Shown: positions 27,077 to 38,454 of the stretch, piece by piece
Numbering within the stretch: the first letter of the stretch is position 1
How the letters are laid out: each line of letters opens with the position of its first letter
Origin: Mesobacillus boroniphilus
Lineage (GTDB): Bacteria; Bacillota; Bacilli; Bacillales; Cytobacillaceae
Assembly: GCF_018424685.1 (NCBI RefSeq)
Contig: NZ_QTKX01000001.1
Location: forward strand, 2,046,001 to 2,110,000
DNA: 64,000 nucleotides
Direction: 5' to 3'
Translations under genes and position numbers: made by a program
Notes under the pieces: model-generated
Seen by the model: only the letters and a program-made list of their open reading frames with translations
Told to the model about the DNA's origin: nothing
Database searches by the model: none

Positions 27077-28237
27077 TTAATGAACGAGATCTATTATCTC
27101 GTTTGTCTCGATGTTCAAGATTTTTTCAAACTGGAAACCGTACAAGCACATTCCCCCGGAAGGTGAACAGGAAAGTGGTTCGTTTGCCATTTCGGTGAAA
27201 AGAACTTCCTCTTTACTTGTATCTAAATGATAACGCATTAAATTGAAGGTACCATCGTAAATGTCCGCTTCCCCCTGCTCTGTTGCCTGTAAATAGATAA
27301 ATCCCTTTCCATTTTCCATTAAATCATAAAAAGGAACGACCCATCCAGAAAAAGAAGTTAACAAAGGAGCCGTGATAGTAGCGATCGATTTGTCACCATC
27401 CCGGAAAAATGTATACAGTCCCAATTCTTGATTTTCTTCCTCATTCACTTTTACAGTCATTAAATACGACCCAATGGAATCAAACTGATATACTTCTTCA
27501 AGTAAGATTTCAGCCTTATTTCCCTTCAAGGAAACCGACCGTAGTGGAGCCTTAAGTGAAATACCGTCTTCATCCCACTCCTGATATACAAGCATACTCT
27601 CAGAAATCCATCTTACAAAAGGCTCTGGCAGATTGAGTTCCTCTAGGTTATTTTCCCTTAAATCCAATAAATAACTACTGAAATCCCATTCATCTGTAAA
27701 TGCAGAAATCACTAGCAAATTTTCATCGAATGGATTCCATTCAAATGTTAGTTCATAGGATTGAATGCTTGTAGAATACAATTCCTTACCGGACAAATCG
27801 ATAATAGTCAGGATCCCCTCCTCTGACGCAGCACTATGAATCAGCACCTTTGTCTTCTCTGGACTCGGTACCGCGGTAATGATTGGGTTCGCACTTCTAT
27901 ATAGCAATGTTTCCTTCCCTGTTCCAAGATTGTATGAATATAAAAAAGAAGAATTTTCCCCTTTGTTTGAAACATAGAGGATTTCTGAATCACTGAGCCA
28001 GCCTGATGACTTATAAAACTCCTCTTGCTCTCCAATCTCGATTGGAATAATTTCAGCTCCTAAAAACGAAGGCCCAGGGGCTTCCTTTATTCTATTTAAG
28101 CTGTGATCAGCTCCTTCATGCAATGAACCATCAAGCTCCTGGGAGCAGCCGGAAAGGCCGAATGCAGAAGTGACGATGATCAGCAACAACCAGATAACAT
28201 AAGGTATACGATATGTACTATCATTAATATGTCTCAC
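27077..28237 (-). CDS. yqgU: Lipoprotein YqgU
   Basis: 386 residues. A signal peptide (WLLLIIVTSAFG) ends in the lipobox LSGC, so the mature protein is lipid-anchored outside the membrane. The body has repeated beta-strand blades with YSYNLGTGKE, VPSPEKTKVL and WNPFDENLLV, typical of a WD40/TolB-like beta-propeller. The GTG at 28237 has GGGGGG 5 nt upstream. Function unknown; it lies immediately upstream of yqgV, 23 bp away. Confidence 0.8.
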   Translation of the reverse strand: MRHINDSTYRIPYVIWLLLIIVTSAFGLSGCSQELDGSLHEGADHSLNRIKEAPGPSFLGAEIIPIEIGEQEEFYKSSGWLSDSEILYVSNKGENSSFLYSYNLGTGKETLLYRSANPIITAVPSPEKTKVLIHSAASEEGILTIIDLSGKELYSTSIQSYELTFEWNPFDENLLVISAFTDEWDFSSYLLDLRENNLEELNLPEPFVRWISESMLVYQEWDEDGISLKAPLRSVSLKGNKAEILLEEVYQFDSIGSYLMTVKVNEEENQELGLYTFFRDGDKSIATITAPLLTSFSGWVVPFYDLMENGKGFIYLQATEQGEADIYDGTFNLMRYHLDTSKEEVLFTEMANEPLSCSPSGGMCLYGFQFEKILNIETNEIIDLVH

Positions 28238-28443
28238 CACTGCCCCCCCTATTTTAAACAATGTATATATCTGTACGTTAGAAACGCCTAAATGTTTCAA
28301 TGAATTATGAAAAATCTATAAATATATATTTTCAATACAGAATTTTAATGGCATACGCCAATTCATGCGGAAATCCCCCTATGTAATATCCCATGGTTCC
28401 AGACAAATTACCACCTTTATTTAAAAGGAATACTCTCCATAAT

Positions 28444-28472
28444 AAAAACCTGCACCATTAAGGCACAGGTTT
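28444..28472 (-). terminator. Terminator after the LTA synthase gene
   Basis: Stem AAACCTG / CAGGTTT with an interrupted inner helix and a T-rich tail on the minus strand. Confidence 0.6.
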
Positions 28473-28481
28473 CACTAAATT

Positions 28482-30371
28482 TTACTCATTTGATTTCGGG
28501 TAACCCTTTTCTTTACTGGCATTTTTCTCATCATAAAATCTCAGCAAGTCACCGTAAATGATTTTATCGGAAAACTCGAGCTCGTTCTTTGCTTGTTCAA
28601 AGAAAGGCTCACAAGCTGCATTATCAGTCGGCTCACCAGTTGCCTTATCATAGCAAGTTTCTCTTGTAAATACATAATCCTCAGTGATGAAGCTGCCATC
28701 ACGCAGAACTGCAAAGTCAAGTCGATCCTTTGAAAATAGGTCTGACCCAAAGTCAATGTTATTCTTACTATCAATCCCTAACAGGTGAAGAATAGTCGGC
28801 TTGAGGTCAATCTGGCCTCCAACAGTTGGAATCGTCTTTCCTTCCTGGCCTGGGATATGAATAATCAATGGCACCTGCTGCAGCTGAGTGCTTTCAAATG
28901 GCGTGATTTCCTTGCCAAGATATTCACCCATCGCCTTATTATGGTTCTCTGAGATTCCATAATGGTCACCGTATAAAATGATGATTGAGTCTTCATAGAG
29001 ACCTTCGTCTTTTAATTTTTGTATAAAAAGCTTCAAAGCCTCATCCTGATAACGGACAGTCGGGAAATAGTTGTTAACTGTCTTATCATTTGACGTATAT
29101 GGCTCGATAAGGCGGTCTTCCTCTTTTAGTTCGAATGGGAAGTGATTCGTCAATGTAATGAACTTTGAATAGAATGGCTTCGGCATAGCCTTCAAGTGAT
29201 CGATAGACTGTTGGAAAAACTCAATATCTTTCATGCCCCAGCCTACTGAATTTTCTTCTTCCACTTCATAATCCGGCAATGAATAGAAGCGCTCGTAGCC
29301 CAGTGATTGATACATGATATCACGGTTCCAGAAACTCTTATTATTCGCATGCAGAGAAGCAGTGTAATAGCCGTTTTCATTCAAAATTTCAGGAGTTGCG
29401 GTATATTCATTACCCGAGTGCGTAAAGAAAACTGCACCGCGGCTTAATGGATACAGTGAGTTATCAACAAGGAATTCGGAATCCGAAGTTTTCCCCTGGC
29501 CGGTCTGGTGATAGAAATTATTAAAGTAATAACTTTCTTTAATGAAATCGTTCAGGAAAGGCGTAATTTCCTGTCCATTCACAGTTTGGTTTATAACAAA
29601 ATTCTGTGTGGATTCCATCGAAACCATAATGACATTCTTGCCTTTCGCAATACCAAACATCTCATCGTCCGGCGGCAGATAGTTTGCACGCACATAGTTG
29701 TCGATGTCAGCCAGTTCACTTCCATCAGCCATTGCTCTTTGTGCCGATGACTTTGACTGTAAGAAAGCATCATAAAGATGGTAATTATATGTTCCAATAT
29801 TTTTGACCAGCATTTCTCGATCGAACGTTCTTGTCAACAGCTGCGGACGCTCAGTTTCAGCCATTCCCAGGTTAAAGAAAGCAATCGCAATTGCTACAAG
29901 GAAAAATGCTCTGCGGTCCATCTTAGAATATTCCCGATACCCCATAAGATTAGGTTTGATTTTCAACAAAAATGGCAAAACGAGGAAATCAGCAAAATAC
30001 AACAAATCACTGATATTGATCAATTCAGTAACGCTGCTTCCCAAATCGCTCATATTGCTCGTTTGGAAAAGCACAGGTATTGTAAGGAAGTCATTGAAAA
30101 AGCGGTAGAACACTACATTTGCGAACAAAATTGCTGAAACTATGAAACTAGTAATCAAAATGTAGCGTTTCTGAGCCTTCTCCTTCATGAACATGCTGAC
30201 ACCAAAAATGAGCATCAGGAAGCTTAATGGATTTATGAACAGGATGATTTCCTGTCTCCAGTTTTCAATCTTTATATCGAAGCTAGTTTTATAGGCAATA
30301 TAAGTCTTTAGCCAAAGCAGGATCGTCGCGATAGCAACAATAGAAGCTTTGGTCCATTTATTATTTTTCAT
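28482..30371 (-). CDS. yqgS: Lipoteichoic acid synthase family protein (YqgS/LtaS type)
   Basis: 629 residues. Five N-terminal transmembrane helices (to about residue 190) precede an extracellular sulfatase-fold domain. Visible are [16 protein letters not shown] (metal Glu) and [15 protein letters not shown], with the catalytic threonine that carries glycerophosphate. Further ligands are in [14 protein letters not shown]. It polymerises glycerophosphate from phosphatidylglycerol to make LTA. B. subtilis has four paralogues; assignment to YqgS rests on gene order. The ATG follows GGGAGG. Confidence 0.92.
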   Translation of the reverse strand: MKNNKWTKASIVAIATILLWLKTYIAYKTSFDIKIENWRQEIILFINPLSFLMLIFGVSMFMKEKAQKRYILITSFIVSAILFANVVFYRFFNDFLTIPVLFQTSNMSDLGSSVTELINISDLLYFADFLVLPFLLKIKPNLMGYREYSKMDRRAFFLVAIAIAFFNLGMAETERPQLLTRTFDREMLVKNIGTYNYHLYDAFLQSKSSAQRAMADGSELADIDNYVRANYLPPDDEMFGIAKGKNVIMVSMESTQNFVINQTVNGQEITPFLNDFIKESYYFNNFYHQTGQGKTSDSEFLVDNSLYPLSRGAVFFTHSGNEYTATPEILNENGYYTASLHANNKSFWNRDIMYQSLGYERFYSLPDYEVEEENSVGWGMKDIEFFQQSIDHLKAMPKPFYSKFITLTNHFPFELKEEDRLIEPYTSNDKTVNNYFPTVRYQDEALKLFIQKLKDEGLYEDSIIILYGDHYGISENHNKAMGEYLGKEITPFESTQLQQVPLIIHIPGQEGKTIPTVGGQIDLKPTILHLLGIDSKNNIDFGSDLFSKDRLDFAVLRDGSFITEDYVFTRETCYDKATGEPTDNAACEPFFEQAKNELEFSDKIIYGDLLRFYDEKNASKEKGYPKSNE

Positions 30372-30599
30372 TTGTTTGTTACCTCCCTGTTAAAAATAAC
30401 AGATATGGGAATTTTTAGGTTATTTTTTCCACTTGCTCAAGAATCAAAGATAATCTTAATACTTTTTTTTCTAAAAAGCAAACAAAATCAAAGCAAAAAA
30501 AGCATAGACCAATTACTGTGATTTTCCACTATTTTAGACGAATCAAACCTAAAAAGGTTTCAGGAATGTCCAAATTCCGAAAATTGAAACTTTTATCAC

Positions 30600-30637
30600 A
30601 AAAAAACAGGGAGTTTTCTCACAGAAAACTCCCTGTT
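30600..30637 (-). terminator. Terminator after glcK
   Basis: A perfect 15-bp stem with a CAC loop, then T run on the minus strand. Confidence 0.88.
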
Positions 30638-30642
30638 GCTGA

Positions 30643-31620
30643 TTATGCCTGACCAATTTTGTTCTTGACCAGCCACGCAGCGCCAATCACACCCGCATCA
30701 TTTCCTAATGTAGCAATGCTGATTTCAGTTGATTGCGCTACTCGAGGAAAAGAATTACGTAGAAATTGTTCTTTTATTGGATTGAGCAGGACATTTCCTG
30801 CTTTTGAAACTCCGCCTCCAAGTACTATTTTTTCCGGATTAAGAGTATTAGCGATATTGGCAAGAGCAATTCCCAAATGCAATGCAACTGAATCAATGAT
30901 TTTTAGTGCTAATTGATCATTTCTTTTTGCCGAATCGAAAACATCTTTTGCCGTAACATGGCCAGTTTCCTTATATACTTCTGCTAGTTCTCCAGCAGAG
31001 GTTCCTGCGTTCAATGCTTCAGTAGCAATCCTGACAATTCCAGTTGCTGATGCAATTGTTTCCAGGCAGCCAGTTTTGCCACAGTTACACGGAGCTCCTC
31101 CTTCAGCCAGAGAGGTAATATGTCCTATTTCACCGGCCGCACCGCTTACACCGTGAACAATGTCTCCGTTCGTGATCACACCGCCACCGACACCTGTCCC
31201 TAGCGTGACACATACAAGATCTTTCGCACCATTTCCTGCGCCTTTCCACATTTCACCAAGAGCTGCACAGTTAGCATCATTGTCGATTACCGCCGGAAGC
31301 GAAGTTTCGACTTCAAGCAAGTCTTTTAATGGATAAGGCTCTCGCCATCCAAGGTTCACTGCTTCAAAAATCACACCAGTCGAAAGGTCAACTGGACCAG
31401 GAGCTCCCATGCCGATTCCGATAATTTCACTTTTTGAATGCCCTAACTCCTCAAGCTTCGCGTCAATCGCCTTTGCAATATTGACCGTTATATTTTTCCC
31501 TTCGTCTGAAACATCTGTTGGGATTTCCCATTTGTGCAGGATTTCTCCATATAGACTTATGAAGGCAAGTTTGGTTGTTGTTCCTCCTAAATCTACACCT
31601 GCTAGCCATTTTTCAGCCAT
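30643..31620 (-). CDS. glcK: ROK-family glucokinase
   Basis: Phosphorylates glucose to glucose-6-phosphate with ATP. 325 residues with the phosphate loop [13 protein letters not shown], the catalytic aspartate in [24 protein letters not shown], and the ROK zinc motif [10 protein letters not shown]. Downstream of yqgQ by 6 bp, as in B. subtilis, and co-transcribed with it. Confidence 0.95.
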   Translation of the reverse strand: MAEKWLAGVDLGGTTTKLAFISLYGEILHKWEIPTDVSDEGKNITVNIAKAIDAKLEELGHSKSEIIGIGMGAPGPVDLSTGVIFEAVNLGWREPYPLKDLLEVETSLPAVIDNDANCAALGEMWKGAGNGAKDLVCVTLGTGVGGGVITNGDIVHGVSGAAGEIGHITSLAEGGAPCNCGKTGCLETIASATGIVRIATEALNAGTSAGELAEVYKETGHVTAKDVFDSAKRNDQLALKIIDSVALHLGIALANIANTLNPEKIVLGGGVSKAGNVLLNPIKEQFLRNSFPRVAQSTEISIATLGNDAGVIGAAWLVKNKIGQA

Positions 31621-31626
31621 AATGCG

Positions 31627-31842
31627 TCACCTTTTCTCATTTACATTTTTTTCTTTTTCCATCCGGATTTCATGCCTCAAAAGCAAAATCGCAGACTGGT
31701 AATCTTTTGTCTCGATCAATTGGGAATTATAGAGTTCCTTTAGTTCAGCCCTCATGAGTTCCAAATCCGCTACTCTGTCACCTATGTAAATAAATGTCCC
31801 GAATTTTTTCAGGAACTGCTGGATATCATAAATCGTCTTCAA
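31627..31842 (-). CDS. yqgQ: YqgQ family protein (DUF910)
   Basis: 71 residues, mostly helical and highly charged (MKTIYDIQQFLKKFG; RVADLELMRAELKELY), starting at a TTG with AGGGG upstream. A small three-helix protein always found before glcK. Structures of the family suggest nucleic-acid binding, unproven. Confidence 0.85.
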   Translation of the reverse strand: MKTIYDIQQFLKKFGTFIYIGDRVADLELMRAELKELYNSQLIETKDYQSAILLLRHEIRMEKEKNVNEKR

Positions 31843-31992
31843 CGTAATCCCCTCAATGTTTGTGAAAATAAGAGCATGTTTCCATTACTTAAGTATAAAG
31901 GATACTCAATGCCTGCTCAAGTATGCAGGACAAGATTTCATGAAAAAGACGAAAGCGTTTTATTTTTTTGAGAAAAACAAAACCTTACCAAT

Positions 31993-32020
31993 AAAAAAAG
32001 CAGCAATCGCTGCTTTTTTT
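31993..32020 (-). terminator. Terminator after the GerA-type gene
   Basis: A7-GCAGC / GCTGC-T7 with loop AATC, 5 bp after the stop codon on the minus strand. Confidence 0.85.
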
Positions 32021-32024
32021 ATTC

Positions 32025-33488
32025 TTACCGATCGGGATCCTGCGGTTTCAAGATCCGTGGGCGTCTGTTTTTTAATGGAATAGGAGACCGGACGATTACG
32101 TCTCGGAATGCCCTTGGGTTGAACGGAATGAATGGCCATAGGTACGGCACACCGAATGATTTCATTCTTGCAAGCAAGATGATGAACAGCACTATTCCAA
32201 TCAGGAATCCATAAAGCTGGAATGCTGCAGTCAATATTAATAGGAATATCCTTACAAGCCGGTTTGCCAGGCTCATTTCATAGCTTGGCGTTGCGAACGT
32301 TCCAATTGCCGCAATCGCAAGGTAAAGTATGACTTCATTTGTCAACAGGCCAACTTCGACCGCCACTTGTCCAATCATCAGGGCAGCGACAAGTCCAAGT
32401 GCCGTTGCCAGAGAGGTAGGTGTATGGATGGCAGCCATCCTGAGTACATCGATACCAATTTCAATCAGGAAAAACTGTAAAAATAAAGGAATTTGTCCCG
32501 GATCATTCGGTCCAATAAAAGCCATCCTTTCTGGCAGCAATTCTGGTTTGACCGCGAACAAATACCATAATGGAAGCAGAAACAAAGATGCCCATACAGC
32601 CATGAACCGCACCATTCTCAGATATGCACCCACTAGCGGCTTATTGCGATACTCCTCGGCATGCTGCAAATGATGCCAGAAGGTTGTCGGAGTAATAAGG
32701 ACACTTGGCGATCCATCAACGATGATGCAGACATGCCCTTCATACAAATGTGTCGCCGCAGTATCTGGCCTCTCTGTGTACCTTACTGTGGGAAATGGAT
32801 TCCAATGCTGGCCTGAGATAAATTCCTCAATCGTTTTCTCACCCATTGGCAATCCGTCAGTATCAATTTTGCTGATTGAGTCCTTTACTTTCTTGACCAT
32901 TTCCGGATCAGCAATATCTTCTATGTAACTGACAACGATATCCGTTTGCGACCTCCTGCCGACCTGCATATATTCCATTCTCAAAGTCCGGTCTCGGATT
33001 CTCCTTCTTGTAAGTGCAGTGTTGAAGACCAATGTCTCCACGAACCCATCTCTCGAACCTCTTACTACCCTTTCGGTATCTGGTTCCTGAGGACCGCGGA
33101 CAGGATAAGTTCTTGCATCAATCAGGATAATTTCCGCCACTCCATCTACCGCTAGCGCTGTAGGGCCGGCCAACACCATATCCGCTACCTTATCAAGATC
33201 GTCGGTCGTTTCTACCTCGACATAAGGAATGTATGTTTTGACCAGCTTCTTAAGTGTTTCAACGTCTAAGGCTCCCGGCTCTAGCTTCGCCAGTAATTGC
33301 ATGATATAGAGCAGGATGTCATCCTTTACAAATCCATCAACTAGAAACAAAGCCATTTCTCTGCCTGCGTACTCGACATCCAGCTGGATGACGTCAAAAC
33401 TTTTGCCAATTCCGAGTTCTTCTCTTAAAAACTCAATATTTTCTTTCAGATTCTCATGTACGGGATGCTTTGTTTTTTCTTCTGTCAT
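32025..33488 (-). CDS. GerA-family spore germination protein (SpoVAF-like)
   Basis: 487 residues. A soluble N-terminal region (about 1-280) with VRGSRDGFVETLVFNTALTRRRIR, the GerA hallmark, precedes four to five transmembrane helices (WASLFLLPLWYLFAV; GLVAALMIGQVAVEVGL; ILYLAIAAIGTFATPSYE; IFLLILTAAFQLYGFLIG). The C-terminus is basic. The length and lack of a long extra N-terminus are closer to SpoVAF than to receptor A subunits. There are no GerB or GerC partners beside it. Confidence 0.85.
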   Translation of the reverse strand: MTEEKTKHPVHENLKENIEFLREELGIGKSFDVIQLDVEYAGREMALFLVDGFVKDDILLYIMQLLAKLEPGALDVETLKKLVKTYIPYVEVETTDDLDKVADMVLAGPTALAVDGVAEIILIDARTYPVRGPQEPDTERVVRGSRDGFVETLVFNTALTRRRIRDRTLRMEYMQVGRRSQTDIVVSYIEDIADPEMVKKVKDSISKIDTDGLPMGEKTIEEFISGQHWNPFPTVRYTERPDTAATHLYEGHVCIIVDGSPSVLITPTTFWHHLQHAEEYRNKPLVGAYLRMVRFMAVWASLFLLPLWYLFAVKPELLPERMAFIGPNDPGQIPLFLQFFLIEIGIDVLRMAAIHTPTSLATALGLVAALMIGQVAVEVGLLTNEVILYLAIAAIGTFATPSYEMSLANRLVRIFLLILTAAFQLYGFLIGIVLFIILLARMKSFGVPYLWPFIPFNPRAFRDVIVRSPIPLKNRRPRILKPQDPDR

Positions 33489-33768
33489 ATTCTATCCAAA
33501 CACCTTTCATTAAGGCTCTTTTGTAAGCTTTTTGTTATGCCCATCGATCTAATCGCAGTTTTGGACAAGGACCAAATCGAAAAGTGAAATAACTTAGTAA
33601 TACAGGAACAACCATTCAATAAAATGATACTGACCAATATTTTCCTGCCCACTTCTTTCACCATCTTAGACAAAAAAGTGTAAAAACATACTTAATTGCA
33701 TGTGTTCCGGACAAGTATCATATAGTGGTTATACCGACCTAACAGACAATCTGAAAAGGGTGAGTTTA

Positions 33769-34650
33769 ATGAAAAAGTATTTATTTTTGGGTATTAGTGC
33801 TTTGGCAATAACAGTTTCCGCATTGATGATCCAACTGCAAATCGTCAACAATTCAGAGGAGACAATCACTTTTTTCCCATTGAATGATGCAGTACAGTAT
33901 AAAAGCGCGAGCACATCTTTAACACTGCAAAAAGATAAAAACAATGATAAGCATGAAATTGATTGGAAGGTGCAGTCCAGTTTGGACCAGGAGGCATACC
34001 TAAGACAGGATATGGGGCTATTGTTCGCCAACGGCCTTTTAAAAGGAAAATTCGCCAAATGGGATCAGGATATAGCAGATTTATACCAGGAAGAATCCAT
34101 TTTATCCCAGGAAAGCGCGAGGTATGACGCAATTACTTTTCATTATTCTGAACTGCATGGTGACGGGGACAGAATCACAAGTGCCCAAAGGATGTCCGAT
34201 GACATTTTTTATGTAATTGATTCACCTTTTAGTCCACTTCAGTCCTTCGCGGTCGCTAAAAGCAAGCAGGAGAAGGATTGGAAGAAAGTCCTTGATCAGA
34301 GTGTAAGGAACACCCTTAATAAAAGCTTGAACAAGGCTGAAAAAACGTATGATTTTAAAGCTGCGAATTATATAACTGTTCCGCTCGATACAATCAGACA
34401 ATACGAAGACCAGCCTTTAAAAGGATTTACACAAAAGGAGACTGCCAATATCATCGGAAAGCTTTGGGAAGGATTATATAAGAATTATTACTTGGGCATA
34501 AAAAAAAGCGATGGCACTGTCGCTGACCCGATTGACAGTACCATGCCTATTATTCTCGTTTCAAAGGATAAGAGCCATCTGCTGGTTGTGACACAAACTA
34601 GCTCTGGTGAGAGCATCGTACTCAAGCAGCTTCTTCGAGGTAGTGATTAA
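33769..34650 (+). CDS. Hypothetical protein with signal anchor
   Basis: 293 residues from the ATG at 33769 (AAGGGTGAG upstream). An N-terminal hydrophobic segment (YLFLGISALAITVSALMI) should be a signal anchor or uncleaved signal, so the polar rest faces outside. No cysteine lipobox. I recognise no family. Its 3' end overlaps gluP by 29 bp in convergent orientation, and it follows the GerA-type gene divergently. Confidence 0.6.
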   Translation: MKKYLFLGISALAITVSALMIQLQIVNNSEETITFFPLNDAVQYKSASTSLTLQKDKNNDKHEIDWKVQSSLDQEAYLRQDMGLLFANGLLKGKFAKWDQDIADLYQEESILSQESARYDAITFHYSELHGDGDRITSAQRMSDDIFYVIDSPFSPLQSFAVAKSKQEKDWKKVLDQSVRNTLNKSLNKAEKTYDFKAANYITVPLDTIRQYEDQPLKGFTQKETANIIGKLWEGLYKNYYLGIKKSDGTVADPIDSTMPIILVSKDKSHLLVVTQTSSGESIVLKQLLRGSD

Positions 34651-36169
34651 TCTGCTCAAGTGTTTTTCGGTAGCTTTCCTGCCCAGGATTTAACTCTACC
34701 GCTTTTTCAGCATAAGTTTGTGCTTTCTTGAGGTCCTTTTCATCGAAATAAATCAATGCAAGGTTGTAATATGCTTCATGGAAATCAGGAGACAATTCAA
34801 TAACCTTAAGAAGATTACTTTTGGCAGCCTCGAGCCGTCCCAGCTTGATTTCAGTAAAAGAAAGCATGAATAATGATTCGGCCGAAAGTGTCTCCATCTG
34901 GCGATAATCCATAAGCAACTCATTTGCCTGCTCATACTCTTCTGCTTTTATATGCTGTTGTGCAAGCACCAATATCGATCTTTCATCAACTAAGTTTGCT
35001 TTGCCGCTAAAACCATACTGCAAGGATAAAAAAACTGCTGCAAACGAAACGACCAGGAATGCTACTTGAAGCATTGGGCGTTTCTTCTTTGGAAGGTGAA
35101 AAATACCTGCTGACGCAAATCCGCCGACAAGGCCTCCTATATGCCCTGCATTATCGATTCCAGGAATGGTAAAGCCAAATGCAAGATTAATGCCAAGCAC
35201 TACAAGAATATTCAGTCCCAATGTCCTCCAAAACAGTCTTGGTTTGGCGACAGCAAAATAAAGTAAAGCTCCAAAGCAGCCAAAAATCGCGCCGCTCGCT
35301 CCTGCCGAAAGATTCGGACTGAAAATGAAGCTGGCCAGTACCCCGCTGAATCCAGAAAAAATATATATGAGCAAAAACCGCATATTCCCATAAAGCCGTT
35401 CAACCATCGTTCCTAAATAGTATAAAGCCAGGGTATTCATGAACAAGTGAAGCAGCCCAATGTGGATGATAATAGGTGTGAAAAAACGCCACCATTCACC
35501 CTCGAGTATAAGCGGGTTGAACTTTGCACCGAATTTAATCAACGTTGATGTTTCCGTGCTTCCTCCAGCTGCTTCAAGCACCAGAAACATTAACACTTGT
35601 ACAGCAATGAATAGGTAGGTAAAAAAAGGCTTACCATAGTTGAATACAGATTGTTCTTCCTTAGCTCGATCAACCGCTCTTGAAAGGGCATTTTTCTTAA
35701 TGTACTCTACATCATCCAGAGCAAATTCCTCTGCCAAATCAATCTCTATTTGACCATCAAATCTATTTTCTATTTTCCTTAGTGCTTCTGACGCATTGGC
35801 CCGGTTCACTAAAATAGACTCAACAGTTACCTTGCCATTTTCAGAAAGGGTCGGTTCGGCAATCCTAAACTCATAATCGTCTACAGGGGGGTATGCACTA
35901 AAGTAGAGATTAAGAATCTTCAAGTCTCCTTTAGCAAGTTTCCTGCGGATTCTGTCTCCATTCTCCGCAGTTATCCCGATATCCCGGAGCAGCCAGTTGC
36001 TCCAATCAAGATTATAATGCAGCAGGCGAACAACCTGCGAATGCTTGTTTTCAGTCTTTTCCAGCCATAGCTCTCCATGATCCTGCGATAGCTGCAGGAT
36101 ACGATACTCCTTTTTCACAATCAGGAATTCCGTGACCTTCCAAAACAAATACTCTTCCAAAAAAGCCAA
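34622..36169 (-). CDS. gluP: Rhomboid intramembrane protease GluP with TPR tail
   Basis: 515 residues. A cytoplasmic N-terminal domain (about 1-180) is followed by the six-to-seven-helix rhomboid core, with HIGLLHLFMNTLALY, catalytic serine in SAGASGAIFG and catalytic histidine in DNAGHIGGLVGG. The C-terminal TPR repeats (FHEAYYNLALIYFDEKDL) end in EQINHYLEE. B. subtilis GluP (YqgP) cleaves the magnesium transporter MgtE under manganese stress. The start is a TTG at 36169 very close to GGGGAG; a TTG at 36160 is possible. Confidence 0.92.
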   Translation of the reverse strand: MAFLEEYLFWKVTEFLIVKKEYRILQLSQDHGELWLEKTENKHSQVVRLLHYNLDWSNWLLRDIGITAENGDRIRRKLAKGDLKILNLYFSAYPPVDDYEFRIAEPTLSENGKVTVESILVNRANASEALRKIENRFDGQIEIDLAEEFALDDVEYIKKNALSRAVDRAKEEQSVFNYGKPFFTYLFIAVQVLMFLVLEAAGGSTETSTLIKFGAKFNPLILEGEWWRFFTPIIIHIGLLHLFMNTLALYYLGTMVERLYGNMRFLLIYIFSGFSGVLASFIFSPNLSAGASGAIFGCFGALLYFAVAKPRLFWRTLGLNILVVLGINLAFGFTIPGIDNAGHIGGLVGGFASAGIFHLPKKKRPMLQVAFLVVSFAAVFLSLQYGFSGKANLVDERSILVLAQQHIKAEEYEQANELLMDYRQMETLSAESLFMLSFTEIKLGRLEAAKSNLLKVIELSPDFHEAYYNLALIYFDEKDLKKAQTYAEKAVELNPGQESYRKTLEQINHYLEEAA

Positions 36170-36285
36170 CTTCTCCCCTACTTTCCTGCTCCGGTCCCAG
36201 CCGTTAATATGTATTTGTTTTTCCTCTATAATATGATTATAAACTAAAGATCCATTAGCAAGATATCAAGAGACCTTCAAAACAG

Positions 36286-36309
36286 AAAAAGACCCGACAA
36301 GGTCTTTTT
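36286..36309 (-). terminator. Terminator between the YqgO-like gene and gluP
   Basis: AAAAAGACC / GGTCTTTTT with a 6-nt loop at the stop codon of the upstream gene. Confidence 0.75.
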
Positions 36310-36505
36310 ACTGAAACTCTGAAGGTCCTGAGAATATTGAATCCATCATTTTGCTTCTAATACCTGGCAGACCCATGATTGAACCTACAGCCACCCGACG
36401 TAAAAACCTGTTGCCTAGAAGCATATTCATGACCCTGTACCTGTTCTCAAAAACAAAATACCCTGCCAAACCAAGCATAAAAATCGAAATCATCTTCCTT
36501 ACCAT
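36308..36505 (-). CDS. Small YqgO-like protein
   Basis: 65 residues with a strong site (AAAGGAGGG) before the ATG. An N-terminal hydrophobic helix (MISIFMLGLAGYFVF) is followed by a basic amphipathic stretch (RFLRRVAVGSIMGLPGIRSKM). By position, next to gluP, it corresponds to B. subtilis yqgO. Function unknown. Confidence 0.65.
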   Translation of the reverse strand: MVRKMISIFMLGLAGYFVFENRYRVMNMLLGNRFLRRVAVGSIMGLPGIRSKMMDSIFSGPSEFQ

Positions 36506-36597
36506 ATAAATCCCTCCTTTTTTATTCTGGTAATAAACCCAACTTTTTATCCAATAATCTTTAAAAATCCACTATAAAAGATGTATATATATAATAG

Positions 36598-37245
36598 AAG
36601 AAAGCGGTTACACAAGAAAAGTGTAAGCGCCTTGGTCAGCCCCGACACGCGCTGCCCGCCAAAAACCGCCACGTCCTCCCAAAAGCTACCGCTTTCGGTC
36701 GTGCGATGAATCGCTTCGAAGCCTTCCTTGTCCTGTGGCTGGCGGGTCTAGCACATCGTGTGCCCCGGAGGGCCGACCAGTGAAGTCGCTCTTTGACTTC
36801 ATTGGGCGGACCGAAACCGAAATGTGTAGCCGACTGCCCAGAAACGCAGAAACTGGAGACTCCGACAAAGAAGCGCTTTTTGCTTCTGCCGACGGAGTTG
36901 AAGTTTCGGAGTTTCTAGGAGGCGAAACTAGACAAATCGAAATGCGGAGGCGACTGCTCAACTCCGATAAGCGCTGGAGGGCCTGCCAGTGAAGTCGGTC
37001 TTTGACTTCATTGGCAGGATTGAAATCGAAAAGTATAGCCGACTGCCCAGAAACGCAGAAACTGGAGACTCCGACAAAGAAGCGCTTTTTGCTTCTGCCG
37101 GCGGAGTTGAAGTTTCGAAGTTTCTAGGAGGCGACACTAGACAAGCGTCTCGAGGAGTTAGGAGCCGCAGCTAGACAAGCGACTCGAGGGGCTAGGCGCT
37201 GAAGCTAGACATTAATCTAAAGGTACAAAGTTTATAATTTCTTAT
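36598..37245. repeat. Mosaic palindromic repeat block with 158-bp duplication
   Basis: Two copies of a 158-bp unit (36778-36935 and 36987-37144, 209 bp apart) differ at about 14 positions. Each holds a hairpin seed (GTGAAGTC...GACTTCA) and a longer imperfect palindrome centred on GCGCTTTTTGC. The right end (37185-37245) carries GGGGCTAGGCGCTGAAGC and a tail that recurs at 54282-54328. The open frame across the units is not conserved at the protein level. Non-coding structured repeat; mobility mechanism unknown. The region 36506-36597 has no gene. Confidence 0.75.
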
Positions 37246-37253
37246 AAAGCAAG

Positions 37254-37286
37254 AAAATGGGCTGCGTTGATCAACAGCCCATTTTT
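37254..37286 (-). terminator. Terminator after ldh
   Basis: AAAATGGGCTG / CAGCCCATTTT, T run on the minus strand. Confidence 0.82.
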
Positions 37287-37287
37287 C

Positions 37288-38286
<999 letters not shown>

Positions 38287-38454
38287 CTATCGAACTTAAT
38301 GTATCGCTTTTAATTTGAGGAAACGTTATCATTATAAACATTTTGTTACAATTCAATTCTTATGACGTCCTGCTTGCTGCTGTTAATGTAAAAAGATTGC
38401 AATTCTACTGTTTATAGGCAGAAAGGGAGAAAAGCTTAGCTCCTGGGAATGGTT

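Noticed and set aside
33513..33650. Left end of another GGCT-family MITE (GGCTCTTTTGTAAGC) upstream of the GerA-type gene
   Set aside because: No matching right end or target duplication found within 300 bp. Left as a possible truncated remnant only.
36735..37174. Two open frames encoding similar peptides (LPRNAETGDSDKEALF and neighbours) across the 158-bp repeats
   Set aside because: The frames follow the repeat. Eight of about ten codon differences between the two copies are non-synonymous, there is no ribosome binding site, and the DNA is dominated by palindromes. A non-coding repeat explains it better.
38318..38345. cre-like or Rex-like operator upstream of ldh
   Set aside because: The best match keeps only the right half of the cre consensus, and no TTGTGA-type palindrome is present.
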